64,000 nt of DNA from Alphaproteobacteria bacterium (GCA_022425485.1 JAKMFL010000060.1:1-64000); one strand, 5' to 3'. Counted from the first letter of the stretch, positions 17,258-25,765 are shown. Translations and numbers: made by a program. The notes: generated from the letters alone by a model not told the origin.

Positions 17258-17280
17258 GCGGCCAACGATTAGCCCTATTC
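17251..17280. terminator. Hairpin between convergent msbA and phosphatase genes
   Basis: GAATAGGGC (17251-17259) and GCCCTATTC (17272-17280) form a perfect 9-bp inverted repeat with a 12-nt loop. The left arm begins in the partial third copy of the tandem repeat, and the right arm includes the stop codon of the convergent phosphatase gene. No T-run follows on either strand, so it may block readthrough or protect 3' ends rather than act as a classic intrinsic terminator. Confidence 0.5.
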
Positions 17281-17922
17281 GCGGCGTAAAATTCCGTCTA
17301 CCAGTTTTTCTGCCCAAGGGCGCGACATAAACTCAGCCTGCAATTTTTCAGGCTCATATACGGTGTCTACCCAGTCAAAAAAACCCACGCCTTCAGCTTC
17401 ATAAGGGGCATAGGCCTCAAGGAAACAATCTAGCAATCCCGTTTTGGCCTGCCGCACATGTAGATAGCGAAAGGAAAGCTGCTGCAGGGCTTCTGCAACC
17501 GGGCGCCCGCGATGGATTAAAAGATAAAGCGCTGCCATCAGACCAGCTCTGTCCGCCCCTGACTTACAATGCATCAGGGCTGGCATCTCAACGCTATTGA
17601 AAAGATCGCGGGCCGCATACAGCATCTGTTTATCAGGTGCCGCGCGCGAGCGTGCCGTAAAATCAACCAGCGTAATCCCTACTTTATTACAGGCTTCAGC
17701 CTCTAACCGCCACCCGCCATCATTGCGAGGGCCGCGCAGATTGATGATAGTTTTAACGCCTAAATCTGCGGCTTGCTCTACTCTTTTTGGGGTGGGCTGG
17801 TTACTGCGCCACATCTTATCATCAATGGCATGCAGATTGTGCCAAGCCAGACGCAATACCCCATGGTCTTTGAGCATAAGCTCTGTCCAGTCGCGTACAC
17901 CAGTAGGGGCTGGCACACTCAT
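17275..17922 (-). CDS. Dual-specificity/tyrosine phosphatase-like protein
   Basis: A 215-residue cytoplasmic protein with the cysteine-phosphatase active site HCKSGADRAG: catalytic Cys119 and Arg125 in C-x5-R, preceded by His118. An upstream segment M-W-R-S-N-Q-P-T-P-x-R, followed by L-G-V-K-T-I-I-N-L-R, matches the atypical DSP family found in proteobacteria. The general-acid Asp is not assigned with confidence. The substrate is unknown; phosphoprotein, phosphoinositide or sugar phosphates are all possible. It starts 3 bp after pmbA on the same strand, so the two are co-transcribed, though no functional link is known. Confidence 0.8.
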   Translation of the reverse strand: MSVPAPTGVRDWTELMLKDHGVLRLAWHNLHAIDDKMWRSNQPTPKRVEQAADLGVKTIINLRGPRNDGGWRLEAEACNKVGITLVDFTARSRAAPDKQMLYAARDLFNSVEMPALMHCKSGADRAGLMAALYLLIHRGRPVAEALQQLSFRYLHVRQAKTGLLDCFLEAYAPYEAEGVGFFDWVDTVYEPEKLQAEFMSRPWAEKLVDGILRRE

Positions 17923-17925
17923 CTG

Positions 17926-19269
17926 CTAGCTACCTGCAACCGTTAATGCACTTACAAATAATGAGGGCGCTGCAATAGATTGCCGCAGATCCAAATCGTT
18001 CGCAGGGGTCATATTCATGAAAATATCTTTTAAATTACCAGCAACGGTGGCTTCGGTTGCTGGCCATGCAAGTTTGCCATTTTCAATCCAAAAACCAGAG
18101 GCGCCACGGCTGTAATCGCCAGTCGTCATACTAACAGAACTGCCCATCATTTCGGTGATATAAAGACCTTGCTTGATGTCGGCTATCATATCATCTAGCT
18201 CGGTTTCGCCATTTTCCATGATGAAGTTAGATACAGACGGGCTAGGCGGCCCAGATAGAGAGCGCGACGCATTGCCTGTCGGCATAAGGCCAAGCTGGGC
18301 GGCTGTAGACAAAGTCAATAGCCAGCCATTCAGCACGCCATTTTCGACCATATATCGCTTTGTTACAGGCAGGGTTTCGCCATCAAATAGGCGTGAGCCC
18401 ATCCCCCTATTTAGAAGCGGGTTATCTAATATAGAGATAGACGAAGCTGCTATCGCTTCGCCAAGCTGGTCTTTGAGGAAGCTTGTGCCTCTAGCAATCG
18501 CCGCCCCATTAATGCCACTCGCAATATGTCCAGCGATAGAGCGGGAAACCCGTTTATCATAAATAACAGGAAAGCTGCCTGTTTGTGGCTTGCGTGCGCC
18601 AAGCCGGGCAAGAGTACGCTCAGCCGCACTTTTACCGATTTTTGTTGCTGCTTCTAAATCTTCAGCAAAAACAGCAGCGCTATAATCATAATCGCGTTCC
18701 ATCTGGCCATCATGTTCGGCGAGCACCACAGCAGATATCCCGAAGCTGGAGCGTTTATAAGCCGCCGTAAAGCCAGTGCTGGTGCCTATTAATATTTCAC
18801 TCATGCCAGTAGAGGCAGAGGCGCCGTCTGAATTACTGATACCGTTCGTGTCAAGGGCGGCAGCCTCACAAGTAAGCGCCATTTCGCTCAAAGCTTCGGT
18901 GCTGATGCTGGTATCATCAAACAGCTCAATGTCTGGTAAGGCGCGGGCCTGCTCTTCTGCATTCGCAAGTCGGGCATAGGGGTCTTCTGGCGCAATTTTG
19001 GCCATACTCACCGCACGCTGGGCTAGCTCTGTAATATTATCTGTATCTAGCTGTCCGGTAGACACGCTTGCAGAACGCTGGCCAACAAATACCCGCATAC
19101 CGACCTGATAATCTTCGGAACGCTCGGCTGATTCGACCTTGCCAAGCCGCACCTGAACATCTAGCCCATGCCCTCTAATAAAGCTTACATCTGCGCCATC
19201 TGCGCCGGCCTTTTGCGCGGCGTCTAGCATTTGATCTACAATTTTTTTGTCATCTGTTTCCATAAGCAT
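17926..19269 (-). CDS. pmbA: PmbA/TldE subunit of the TldD-TldE metalloprotease
   Basis: A 447-residue PmbA (TldE) protein. It pairs with TldD to form a heterodimeric metalloprotease that opens and degrades unfolded peptides and, in E. coli, processes microcin B17 and the antitoxin CcdA. Family features seen: the N-terminal AGADGADVSFIRG segment, the central PVIYDKRVSRSI, GETLPVTKRYMVENGVLNG, and the Gly-rich MTTGDYSRGASGFWIENG near the end. As expected for TldE, the HExxxH zinc motif of TldD is absent. The partner tldD is 6.5 kb away at 25766-27205. Starts at ATG 19269 or 19263 are both possible. Confidence 0.92.
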   Translation of the reverse strand: MLMETDDKKIVDQMLDAAQKAGADGADVSFIRGHGLDVQVRLGKVESAERSEDYQVGMRVFVGQRSASVSTGQLDTDNITELAQRAVSMAKIAPEDPYARLANAEEQARALPDIELFDDTSISTEALSEMALTCEAAALDTNGISNSDGASASTGMSEILIGTSTGFTAAYKRSSFGISAVVLAEHDGQMERDYDYSAAVFAEDLEAATKIGKSAAERTLARLGARKPQTGSFPVIYDKRVSRSIAGHIASGINGAAIARGTSFLKDQLGEAIAASSISILDNPLLNRGMGSRLFDGETLPVTKRYMVENGVLNGWLLTLSTAAQLGLMPTGNASRSLSGPPSPSVSNFIMENGETELDDMIADIKQGLYITEMMGSSVSMTTGDYSRGASGFWIENGKLAWPATEATVAGNLKDIFMNMTPANDLDLRQSIAAPSLFVSALTVAGS

Positions 19270-19342
19270 TCAAATAGTACGTCTGCGCCTTAGATGCAAC
19301 TGCTTGCCAGATGGTGAGGGGTAGTTTATCTACTGAATTATT

Positions 19343-20299
19343 ATGGCATATAAAATTTTTCTAGATGGGGGCGCGGGAACAACAGGTCTGCAAATCGCAG
19401 ATAGGCTAGCCTCTCGCACCGATATATCGCTGCTTGTTCTGGATGACGCCACGCGCAAAGATAAACAGGCGCGCAAAGCGGCTATGACAGAGGCAGATAT
19501 TTCTATTCTATGCCTGCCTGATGCGGCGGCGATAGAAGCTACTGCAATGGCAGCAGAGCTTGGCAGGGATGTTCGGCTTATAGATGCGTCCTCTGCCCAC
19601 CGTGTGCATCCTGATTTTGTTTATGGCTTTGCAGAAATGGCCACTGGGCAGGCAGATAAAATTGCCAATGCGCGTCTGGTTAGCAATCCGGGATGTTATC
19701 CAACCAGCTTTGTTGCTCTCGTGCGCCCGCTGATTGATGCTGGTCTATTAGCCCCAGAGGCTTTGCTGGCGGCAGCTTGTGTTAGCGGCTATAGCGGCGG
19801 CGGTAGAACCATGATTGAGCGCTATGAGGCCGGTGATGCGCCCGGGGATGCGCCCGCCTTTGGCATTTATGGATTAACGCTTGCCCATAAGCATTTGCCA
19901 GAAATGAAGGTGCATTCTGGTCTTGTTGATGCGCCTGTATTTCTGCCTTCGGTTGGCCAATTTCCGCAAGGCATGCTGGTAAATATTCCTTTGCATCAGG
20001 CACAATTTTCCAAAGCGGTGAGCGTGGCAGATTTAACGAGCTGTTATCGCGGCGCCTATGGTGACAGCGCCTTGATTAAGGTGGGTGATGCGGGTGGGCT
20101 GGATAAGCATAATTTTCTGGTAGCAGAGGCGCTTGCTGGACGCGACAATATGGAGATCTTCGTTTTTGCGGATGCAAGTGAAAGCCATTTTGTGCTTACT
20201 GCGCGCACCGATAATCTGGGCAAAGGGGCAGCAGGGGCGGCCGTCCAGAACATGAATTTGATGCTGGGGGTAGATATGCTCAGTGGCCTGCAAGTATAA
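19343..20299 (+). CDS. argC: N-acetyl-gamma-glutamyl-phosphate reductase (type 2)
   Basis: A 318-residue NADP-dependent reductase of arginine biosynthesis converting N-acetylglutamyl phosphate to the semialdehyde. The N-terminal dinucleotide motif is F-L-D-G-G-A-G-T-T-G-L-Q-I. The catalytic cysteine is Cys118 in SNPGCYPTSF, and the HKHLPEM segment supplies the active-site His. The length and the DGGAGTTG start fit the shorter ArgC type 2 family rather than the ~345-residue type 1. A small in-frame duplication gives GDAPGDAPA near residue 167. No other arg genes are nearby, so arginine genes are dispersed. Confidence 0.95.
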   Translation: MAYKIFLDGGAGTTGLQIADRLASRTDISLLVLDDATRKDKQARKAAMTEADISILCLPDAAAIEATAMAAELGRDVRLIDASSAHRVHPDFVYGFAEMATGQADKIANARLVSNPGCYPTSFVALVRPLIDAGLLAPEALLAAACVSGYSGGGRTMIERYEAGDAPGDAPAFGIYGLTLAHKHLPEMKVHSGLVDAPVFLPSVGQFPQGMLVNIPLHQAQFSKAVSVADLTSCYRGAYGDSALIKVGDAGGLDKHNFLVAEALAGRDNMEIFVFADASESHFVLTARTDNLGKGAAGAAVQNMNLMLGVDMLSGLQV

Positions 20300-20335
20300 A
20301 GCTTCTTGTTAATCGTCAATTTTTTTATAGATTAG

Positions 20336-21073
20336 ATGTTGAAAATTCCAAAAATGACGATGCGGCAGCGTGCCTTTGGCTATCCTTATGAGGCGCCAGA
20401 CGGTGCATATCTGCTGCGAGATGGTTACCAGCTAGATTTGCCAGAGACCTATGATTTCAGTGGCCGTATAGCGGTTTTATCTGTTGGCTCTAATCGCGCG
20501 CCTGCCCAGCTTTACCGAAAATTTGGTGAGCCGGCCGAGGTGCCCGTAACGCCTGTCGCGGTAAAAGATTGTGATATTGTGCATGTCGCAAACCTTGCCG
20601 ATTATGGCGCTGTGCCTTGTTCTGCTTTTCCCTCGCGCGGCACAATAATTACGCTGAATATTGCATGGCTCACATCCCAGCAGCTAGAGATCATGCATGC
20701 TACCGAAGCGCTAGGCGAGGCTTATGACTGGATAGAGTGGGATATGAGAGCTATCACGGCTCTCTCGCATCGCTTGCCAGCGCGTCTATTCGGCTATTCG
20801 GCTATCGCGGGCGCGTTTAATCTTAACGGTAATGGGCCGTTTGCATTGGAAAAGATTAACGCCCAAGATAGGCAATTTACCCCAGCCAGCCAGAAAGAAA
20901 TGCAAGACCAAATTTTTGCCGCACTGGGCGCTGATGCAGCAGACGTCTATCAATGGGTTGAGACTGTCCAATCAGATGCAGGATTGCGCCGCACCATCCG
21001 CAACCTTCTCGCAGAAAAAGCGATGCAGCCTGTAGGCCCGCCTTGGCAGAAAAGTGATGCGCTAGGAGGCTAG
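20336..21073 (+). CDS. Conserved hypothetical, possible gamma-glutamylcyclotransferase fold
   Basis: A 245-residue protein without a confident family name. Residues 45-62 read IAVLSVGSNRAPAQLYRK, and the GSN followed by a P-x-Q-L segment resembles the substrate loop (YGSN/YGSL) of gamma-glutamylcyclotransferase-like proteins. Residues 107-130 (L-N-I-A-W-L-T-S-Q-Q-L-E-I-M-H-A-T-E) resemble the later L-T-x-x-Q-L-x-x-x-D-x-x-E segment, with Glu124 in the place of the catalytic acid. This is pattern reading, not a proven match. There is no signal peptide or membrane segment. It follows argC by 36 bp. The 3' end carries a 17-bp tandem repeat that includes the stop codon. Confidence 0.6.
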   Translation: MLKIPKMTMRQRAFGYPYEAPDGAYLLRDGYQLDLPETYDFSGRIAVLSVGSNRAPAQLYRKFGEPAEVPVTPVAVKDCDIVHVANLADYGAVPCSAFPSRGTIITLNIAWLTSQQLEIMHATEALGEAYDWIEWDMRAITALSHRLPARLFGYSAIAGAFNLNGNGPFALEKINAQDRQFTPASQKEMQDQIFAALGADAADVYQWVETVQSDAGLRRTIRNLLAEKAMQPVGPPWQKSDALGG

Positions 21074-21130
21074 ATAATCTGGGAGGCTAAATAATTTGGG
21101 AGGCTAGATGATCTGGGGGCTAGATGACCT
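21064..21130. repeat. 17-bp tandem repeat, four copies, joining two convergent gene ends
   Basis: Units near GGGAGGCTAGATAATCT lie at 21064-21080, 21081-21097, 21098-21114 and 21115-21130 (the last one base short). The first copy contains the stop of the upstream gene (21071-21073) and the last overlaps the ubiA stop (complement of 21120-21122). The repeat therefore fills the whole convergent gap. Confidence 0.9.
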
Positions 21131-22058
21131 GTTGGGCGAGTAATGCGGCGGTCACAAGCAAGCCTGTATCGCGGTTGGATGTAAACAAGCGCAGCGCGGT
21201 ATCTGGCGCAGCTATATCGATTTGCAACGCTTGCCTGCCCAAATGCACCCCAGCTGCCAGCACGCCAAACAGCCAAATATCAGGGCCAGACAGGCTATAG
21301 AAGCCTAAAACCCAGCACGCTGTTGCGGCGCCATAGAACAGGGCAACACCAGCTTTAAGCCGCGCCCCAAGCGTTAACGCCGAAGATTTCACGCCTGTTG
21401 CACGGTCATCTGGCATATCCTGTATGGCATAGATAGTGTCATAGCCGATAACCCAAAACACTGTCCCGGCATAGACCAAGAACAGGCCGAAAGGGGGCAT
21501 GCCTGCCCAAAGAATAGATGCCGCCACGGGTATTCCCCAGCTAAAGGTTAGCCCCAATACAAGCTGCGGAAAGCCGAAGACGCGTTTGGCTAGCGGATAT
21601 AAGATGATCAAAGGGGCAGCTGATGCGCCCACTATCCATGTACGCAACGGCAATTGCACAAGCAACCCTAGCCCAAGTACAGTCAAAAAGACTAAAAAGG
21701 CAACGGCGCGGAAAGGGGTTATCTCGCCAGAAGCAAGCGGCCTGTCTTTGGTACGCGCCACTTGCTTATCAATATTTCTGTCCCATAGGTCATTTATCAC
21801 ACAGCCCGCTGCACGCATGATGATCGCCCCTATCATAAAGATCGCCATCAAGAAAAATGCCGTTTCCAAATTAGGGCTATAGCCTGCAATTATCCACCAG
21901 CCGGGCAATAGTAAAAGCCACCATCCGATAGGTCGGTCTAGCCGTGCAAGGCTGATATAAGGATGCATAGCTCTAGGCAGATAGCGCCACCCCCTTTGCA
22001 TGCGAATATCGCTTGCACTGGGTTGGGTTTTCTTCTGTTGCGGGGCTTTTTCAGTCAT
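21120..22058 (-). CDS. ubiA: 4-hydroxybenzoate polyprenyltransferase
   Basis: Integral membrane prenyltransferase of ubiquinone synthesis, about 312 residues from ATG 22058. The first Asp-rich motif is NDLWDRNID and the second is YDTIYAIQDMPDDRATGVKS, the arrangement of UbiA enzymes that bind polyprenyl diphosphate through magnesium. RPIGWWLLLLPGWW is the usual first membrane segment, and about eight hydrophobic helices are visible. I prefer 22058 (MTEKAPQQ). An ATG at 22121 would place the first codons inside a 23-bp intergenic duplication. Ubiquinone feeds the cytochrome oxidase branch whose genes lie downstream. Confidence 0.93.
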   Translation of the reverse strand: MTEKAPQQKKTQPSASDIRMQRGWRYLPRAMHPYISLARLDRPIGWWLLLLPGWWIIAGYSPNLETAFFLMAIFMIGAIIMRAAGCVINDLWDRNIDKQVARTKDRPLASGEITPFRAVAFLVFLTVLGLGLLVQLPLRTWIVGASAAPLIILYPLAKRVFGFPQLVLGLTFSWGIPVAASILWAGMPPFGLFLVYAGTVFWVIGYDTIYAIQDMPDDRATGVKSSALTLGARLKAGVALFYGAATACWVLGFYSLSGPDIWLFGVLAAGVHLGRQALQIDIAAPDTALRLFTSNRDTGLLVTAALLAQQVI

Positions 22059-22101
22059 GATTTTTACGACTACCTTAGCTAGCAAGGGATGTCTATTAAA
22101 C

Positions 22102-22147
22102 TTTTGCCAGAAGGCTCGCATAAGTTTTGCCAGAAGGCTCGCCGGAA
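22102..22147. repeat. 23-bp tandem duplication between ubiA and rsmE
   Basis: Two copies, 22102-22124 and 22125-22147, share the first 18 bases TTTTGCCAGAAGGCTCGC and differ in the last five. They lie in the divergent intergenic gap. The remainder of the gap, 22148-22227, shows nothing recognisable. Confidence 0.88.
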
Positions 22148-22227
22148 AAAAGGCGTTTCACTTTGTCTAACCCAAGGGCGGAAAAGCGCTTGCCTTCACA
22201 TAGGATTTCAGCCTAAATCTGATATTT

Positions 22228-22986
22228 ATGAATGCCAACTTGCCCACATTACGGTTATTTACCGACCAGCCCTTAATGCAAGGCACGACCATCCAGCTGG
22301 TTGGTGAGGCCGCACATTATCTCGCTAATGTAATGCGCCGACGCATTGGCGATAAGATTGAGCTGTTTAATGGTCTGGATAATAGCTTTATTGCTGATAT
22401 TATTGAGGTAAGCAAAAAGCGCGTTACCGCTATGTTGATTTCAGTTGCACGCCAGAGGGTATTACCCCCTGATATCTGGCTGCTATTTGCCCCAATAAAA
22501 CGCACCCGCCTTGATTTTATGGCGCAGAAAGCAACCGAACTTGGCGCACGCCAGATAGCGCCCGTTGATACTGATTTTTGTCAGGTTAAACGCGTTAAAA
22601 CAGATCGTTTGCGGGCCAACGCAATAGAGGCAGCAGAACAGACAGGCCGCCTTGATATTCCAGAAATTGGCGCGTTTGAAAGTTTAGAAGAACGCTTGAA
22701 AAACTGGCCAGAAGATAGAATTATCCTGTTTTGTGATGAGACGCTTGCCAGTGCAGATGAGAATCCTGATATGCTTGCAAATTTAAAGAATATAAAGGGA
22801 CGTAAAGCTGCGTTACTGATAGGGCCTGAAGGCGGATTTTCAGAAAATGAACGAACCCGAATTTTGCGCTGCCCCGAAGTGATACAAATGCGCCTTGGCC
22901 CGCGTATATTAAGAAGTGATACCGCCGCGCTTGCTGCGCTTAGCCTGTATCAGGCTGTTTGCGGGGATTGGCATCACAGCAATTGA
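22228..22986 (+). CDS. rsmE: 16S rRNA (uracil1498-N3)-methyltransferase RsmE
   Basis: A 252-residue SPOUT-fold methyltransferase that makes m3U1498 in 16S rRNA, probably as a dimer. An N-terminal PUA-like domain (RLFTDQPL through RRRIGDKIELFNG) is followed by the trefoil-knot SAM site GPEGGFSENE near residue 200 and the C-terminal LGPRILRSDTAALAAL signature. The family segment KATELGARQIAPV is present. ATG 22228 gives the usual short N-terminus. gshA follows 85 bp later on the same strand, a neighbourhood common in alphaproteobacteria. Confidence 0.94.
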   Translation: MNANLPTLRLFTDQPLMQGTTIQLVGEAAHYLANVMRRRIGDKIELFNGLDNSFIADIIEVSKKRVTAMLISVARQRVLPPDIWLLFAPIKRTRLDFMAQKATELGARQIAPVDTDFCQVKRVKTDRLRANAIEAAEQTGRLDIPEIGAFESLEERLKNWPEDRIILFCDETLASADENPDMLANLKNIKGRKAALLIGPEGGFSENERTRILRCPEVIQMRLGPRILRSDTAALAALSLYQAVCGDWHHSN

Positions 22987-23071
22987 GTGTCCTTAATGTC
23001 AAAATAGCTTTCATTACAAGGCGCTTCACCAAAAAAGAAATCCTAACCGGCTAGACCCAAGAGATAAATTA

Positions 23072-24436
23072 ATGAACGAAAATGGCACTGCACAGCCGGT
23101 AACTGACCGCGCGCAACTCATCGAATGGTTTGCTGAAAGAGGCAAGCCTAAATCGGCATGGCGGATTGGCACGGAACATGAAAAATTTCTTTTCCGCAAG
23201 GACAGCTTTAAGCCTGTAGCCTATGAAGGAGGGCAGGGTGTAGGCGAGCTTTTGCGCCTGCTCGAAGAGCAATATGATATGCAGCCCATTATCGAAAAAG
23301 GGCTTATTATTGGTCTGAAAAGCGATGATGGCGGTTCGATAACTTTAGAGCCAGGCGGCCAGCTAGAGTTATCTGGCGCCCCGTTGAAAAGTTTACATGA
23401 GACATGCGCTGAAACAGGTGCGCATCTGCGTCAGATGCGTGAAATCACCCAGCAGCTAGAGCTATGTATGCTGGGGGTGGGATTCCAGCCCCTTTGGCAG
23501 CGACGTGATATCTCATGGATGCCCAAGGGGCGGTATAAAATTATGCGCGAATATATGCCCAAACGTGGCCAGCTAGGCTTGGATATGATGCTGCGTTCCT
23601 GCACTGTTCAGGTCAATTTGGATTATGAAGATGAACGCGATATGGTGCGCAAGTTCAGAACTTCTCTTGCATTGCAACCTATTGCCACTGCGTTGTTTGC
23701 AAACTCTCCTTTTAAAGATGGCCAGCCATCTGGGCTAAAATCTACCAGAGCAGAAGCTTGGACAGACACAGACCCCGACAGGTGCGGGGTGCCGGGTTTT
23801 GTGTTTGATGATGATTTTGGCTATGCAAGATGGGTGGACTACATATTGGATGTGCCTATGTATTTCTTGCATCGCGGTGAGGATTATTTGGATGTCTCCG
23901 GCCTGTCCTTTAGAGATTTTATGGCGGGTAGTTTACCCGGTTTTGAAGGGCAATTTCCTTCTATGGCCGATTTTGAAGATCATGTGACTACCGCTTTTCC
24001 AGAAGTGCGCTTGAAAGGCTATCTTGAAATGCGGGGCGCTGATGGTGGCAGTTGGGGAAATATTTGTGCCCTGCCTGCCTTGTGGGTTGGCTTATTATAT
24101 GATGATGGAGCGTTGGATGCAGCAGAATCCCTTATCAAGGGGATAACAGCAAGCGATGTTGAGGCGGCACGCATGGCGGTTGCAAAAGACGGGTTGCAAG
24201 CTGAAATGGCGGGGCGTTCAGTTCACAAAATTGCCCATGAGGTGCTTGAAATCGCTGAGGCAGGTCTGAAATCGCGCAAGCTTTTAGATAGCAAAGGCGA
24301 AGATGAGCGTAAATATCTTGCGCCATTGCAGGAAATTGTGAAAAGCGGGAAAACATATGCTGATGAGATGCTGGATAAATATTATTCAGCGTGGGACGAG
24401 GATATAACGCATATTTTCAAGGAATATCACTATTAA
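23072..24436 (+). CDS. gshA: Glutamate-cysteine ligase
   Basis: A 454-residue enzyme catalysing the first step of glutathione synthesis (Glu + Cys + ATP). It belongs to the GCS2 class shared by alphaproteobacteria and plants rather than the E. coli GshA class. Supporting segments are WRIGTEHEKF near residue 31, SITLEPGGQLELSGAP, the MREYMPKRG region, MLRSCTVQVNLDY and EMRGADGGSW. The C-terminal IFKEYHY is typical. The ATG is preceded by AAGAGATAA. A weak 7-bp inverted repeat TTAAAGC/GCTTTAA overlaps the stop (24433-24458). Glutathione synthetase is not in the window. Confidence 0.95.
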   Translation: MNENGTAQPVTDRAQLIEWFAERGKPKSAWRIGTEHEKFLFRKDSFKPVAYEGGQGVGELLRLLEEQYDMQPIIEKGLIIGLKSDDGGSITLEPGGQLELSGAPLKSLHETCAETGAHLRQMREITQQLELCMLGVGFQPLWQRRDISWMPKGRYKIMREYMPKRGQLGLDMMLRSCTVQVNLDYEDERDMVRKFRTSLALQPIATALFANSPFKDGQPSGLKSTRAEAWTDTDPDRCGVPGFVFDDDFGYARWVDYILDVPMYFLHRGEDYLDVSGLSFRDFMAGSLPGFEGQFPSMADFEDHVTTAFPEVRLKGYLEMRGADGGSWGNICALPALWVGLLYDDGALDAAESLIKGITASDVEAARMAVAKDGLQAEMAGRSVHKIAHEVLEIAEAGLKSRKLLDSKGEDERKYLAPLQEIVKSGKTYADEMLDKYYSAWDEDITHIFKEYHY

Positions 24437-24533
24437 AGCTTGCTCTGCTGGGCTTTAACGATTTAGGCCGATTATTTCGGGCAACAAAAATTCCCTCCTG
24501 AGGCGGACGAGCTCAAGCACCTGAAAGAACGCG

Positions 24534-25763
24534 ATGTTTGCACTGCTACTGATCACCTTTGTCAATTTTGTTGGGATAGGTGCGCTTATTCCTATTCTGC
24601 CTTATACGGTTATTGAAAATCTGGGATATTCAGAAACAGTAATGACCGCGCTTTTGGCCAGTTTCGCGCTGGCTATGTTCATTGCCAACCCCATTTTAGG
24701 GCGTCTATCTGATAAGGTGGGGCGCCAGCCTGTTTTATTGATATCTCTGATTATTGGGACGGCTGCGCATCTATGGTTTGCCCTGAGCAATGATATATTA
24801 TCGATGTTTGTCGCGCGGATTATTGCTGGTTTATCAGCAGGGAATATCGGGGTTATTCAGGCGATTATTGCGGATAATTCTAAACCAGAGGCACGCGCGC
24901 GTATCATGGGCTTTCTGGGGGCAGCGATTGGCTCTGGCTTTGTTCTAGGGCCTGCAATTGGCGGATTGCTTGGTGGTCTTGGAGACGGGCCTGTGCATCA
25001 GGTGCCGTTCTTGGTAGCGGCTTTATTTTCTTTTATTGCCGTATGTTTGGCGATGCGTCTGAAATTACAATCGGTGCATTCTGCTGCTGATTCTGTTACT
25101 GATTCTCCTACTGATTCCACTATTGATTCTGGCAGGCAGGGTTTTTTCCGGCTGTTTAAGTCTATGTTATCCAGCCCCATTGGTCTGTTCGCGCTGGCTT
25201 TTTTCTGCCTCAACCTTGCCTTTGCTCAAGTCGAAGCTTCTTATGTATTACTGGTGCGCGACCTGCTTGATTTTGGGCCGCGTCAAACGGGCTGGCTGTT
25301 TACCTATATCGGGGTATGTATCATCATTGTGCAGGGCGGTTTAATCGGTAAATTGACGAACGCTTTTGGCGAGATGCGTGTGGTAGTTGCCGGCGTTACT
25401 GTGCTGGCGGCCGGTCAGCTTGTAACCACAATAATTGCTGGCGGGGCTAGCCCTTTTGGTAATTCTTTGTTTTTGGCGATACTGGTTTCCACCAGCTTTG
25501 TCTGTGTAGGCTTTGCGCTTACCAACCCTACTTTATCTGCGGCATCTTCGTATGCGGCGCGCTCAGGCCAGATGGGGGGTGCGCTAGGTTTGGTACAGGG
25601 GTTTGGCTCAATGGGGCAGGTGATTGGCCTTAGCATAGCTGGCCCTTTATATCAGGCAGGGACTGGCCGACTATCTTTCGGTTTTGGCTTTGTTGTTACG
25701 TGTTTATTGCTGGTTGTGGTCTGGCAGATTAAATCCCGCCAGCCCAACTCGGCCACAAAATAG
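24534..25763 (+). CDS. MFS transporter, TCR/Tet-like
   Basis: A 409-residue protein with about 12 membrane helices of the major facilitator superfamily. The signature between helices 2 and 3, GRLSDKVGRQPVLL, and the motif G-F-V-L-G-P-A-I-G-G-L-L-G-G in helix 5 place it with drug:proton antiporters of the TetA-like group. Substrate is unknown; being Tet-like does not imply tetracycline resistance. The central cytoplasmic loop (near residues 185-200) contains SVTDSPTDSTIDS, encoded by an in-frame 12-bp repeat. An upstream in-frame stop at 24522 fixes ATG 24534. It ends 2 bp from the convergent tldD stop. Confidence 0.85.
   Translation: MFALLLITFVNFVGIGALIPILPYTVIENLGYSETVMTALLASFALAMFIANPILGRLSDKVGRQPVLLISLIIGTAAHLWFALSNDILSMFVARIIAGLSAGNIGVIQAIIADNSKPEARARIMGFLGAAIGSGFVLGPAIGGLLGGLGDGPVHQVPFLVAALFSFIAVCLAMRLKLQSVHSAADSVTDSPTDSTIDSGRQGFFRLFKSMLSSPIGLFALAFFCLNLAFAQVEASYVLLVRDLLDFGPRQTGWLFTYIGVCIIIVQGGLIGKLTNAFGEMRVVVAGVTVLAAGQLVTTIIAGGASPFGNSLFLAILVSTSFVCVGFALTNPTLSAASSYAARSGQMGGALGLVQGFGSMGQVIGLSIAGPLYQAGTGRLSFGFGFVVTCLLLVVVWQIKSRQPNSATK
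25089..25133. repeat. In-frame 12-bp repeat in the MFS transporter loop
   Basis: GATTCTGTTACT, GATTCTCCTACT and GATTCCACTATT (25089-25124) plus GATTCTGGC encode D-S-V-T, D-S-P-T, D-S-T-I, D-S. The repeat lies in the hydrophilic loop between the two halves of the transporter. Confidence 0.88.
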
Positions 25764-25765
25764 GG

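Noticed and set aside
22059-22121. Longer ubiA starting at 22121
   Set aside because: The extra residues are encoded partly by an intergenic 23-bp duplication, lack a Shine-Dalgarno and do not resemble UbiA.
24534-25763. Reading the MFS gene as a tetracycline resistance determinant
   Set aside because: Only superfamily and TCR-like group motifs are visible. There is no TetR-type regulator next to it and no mobile element.
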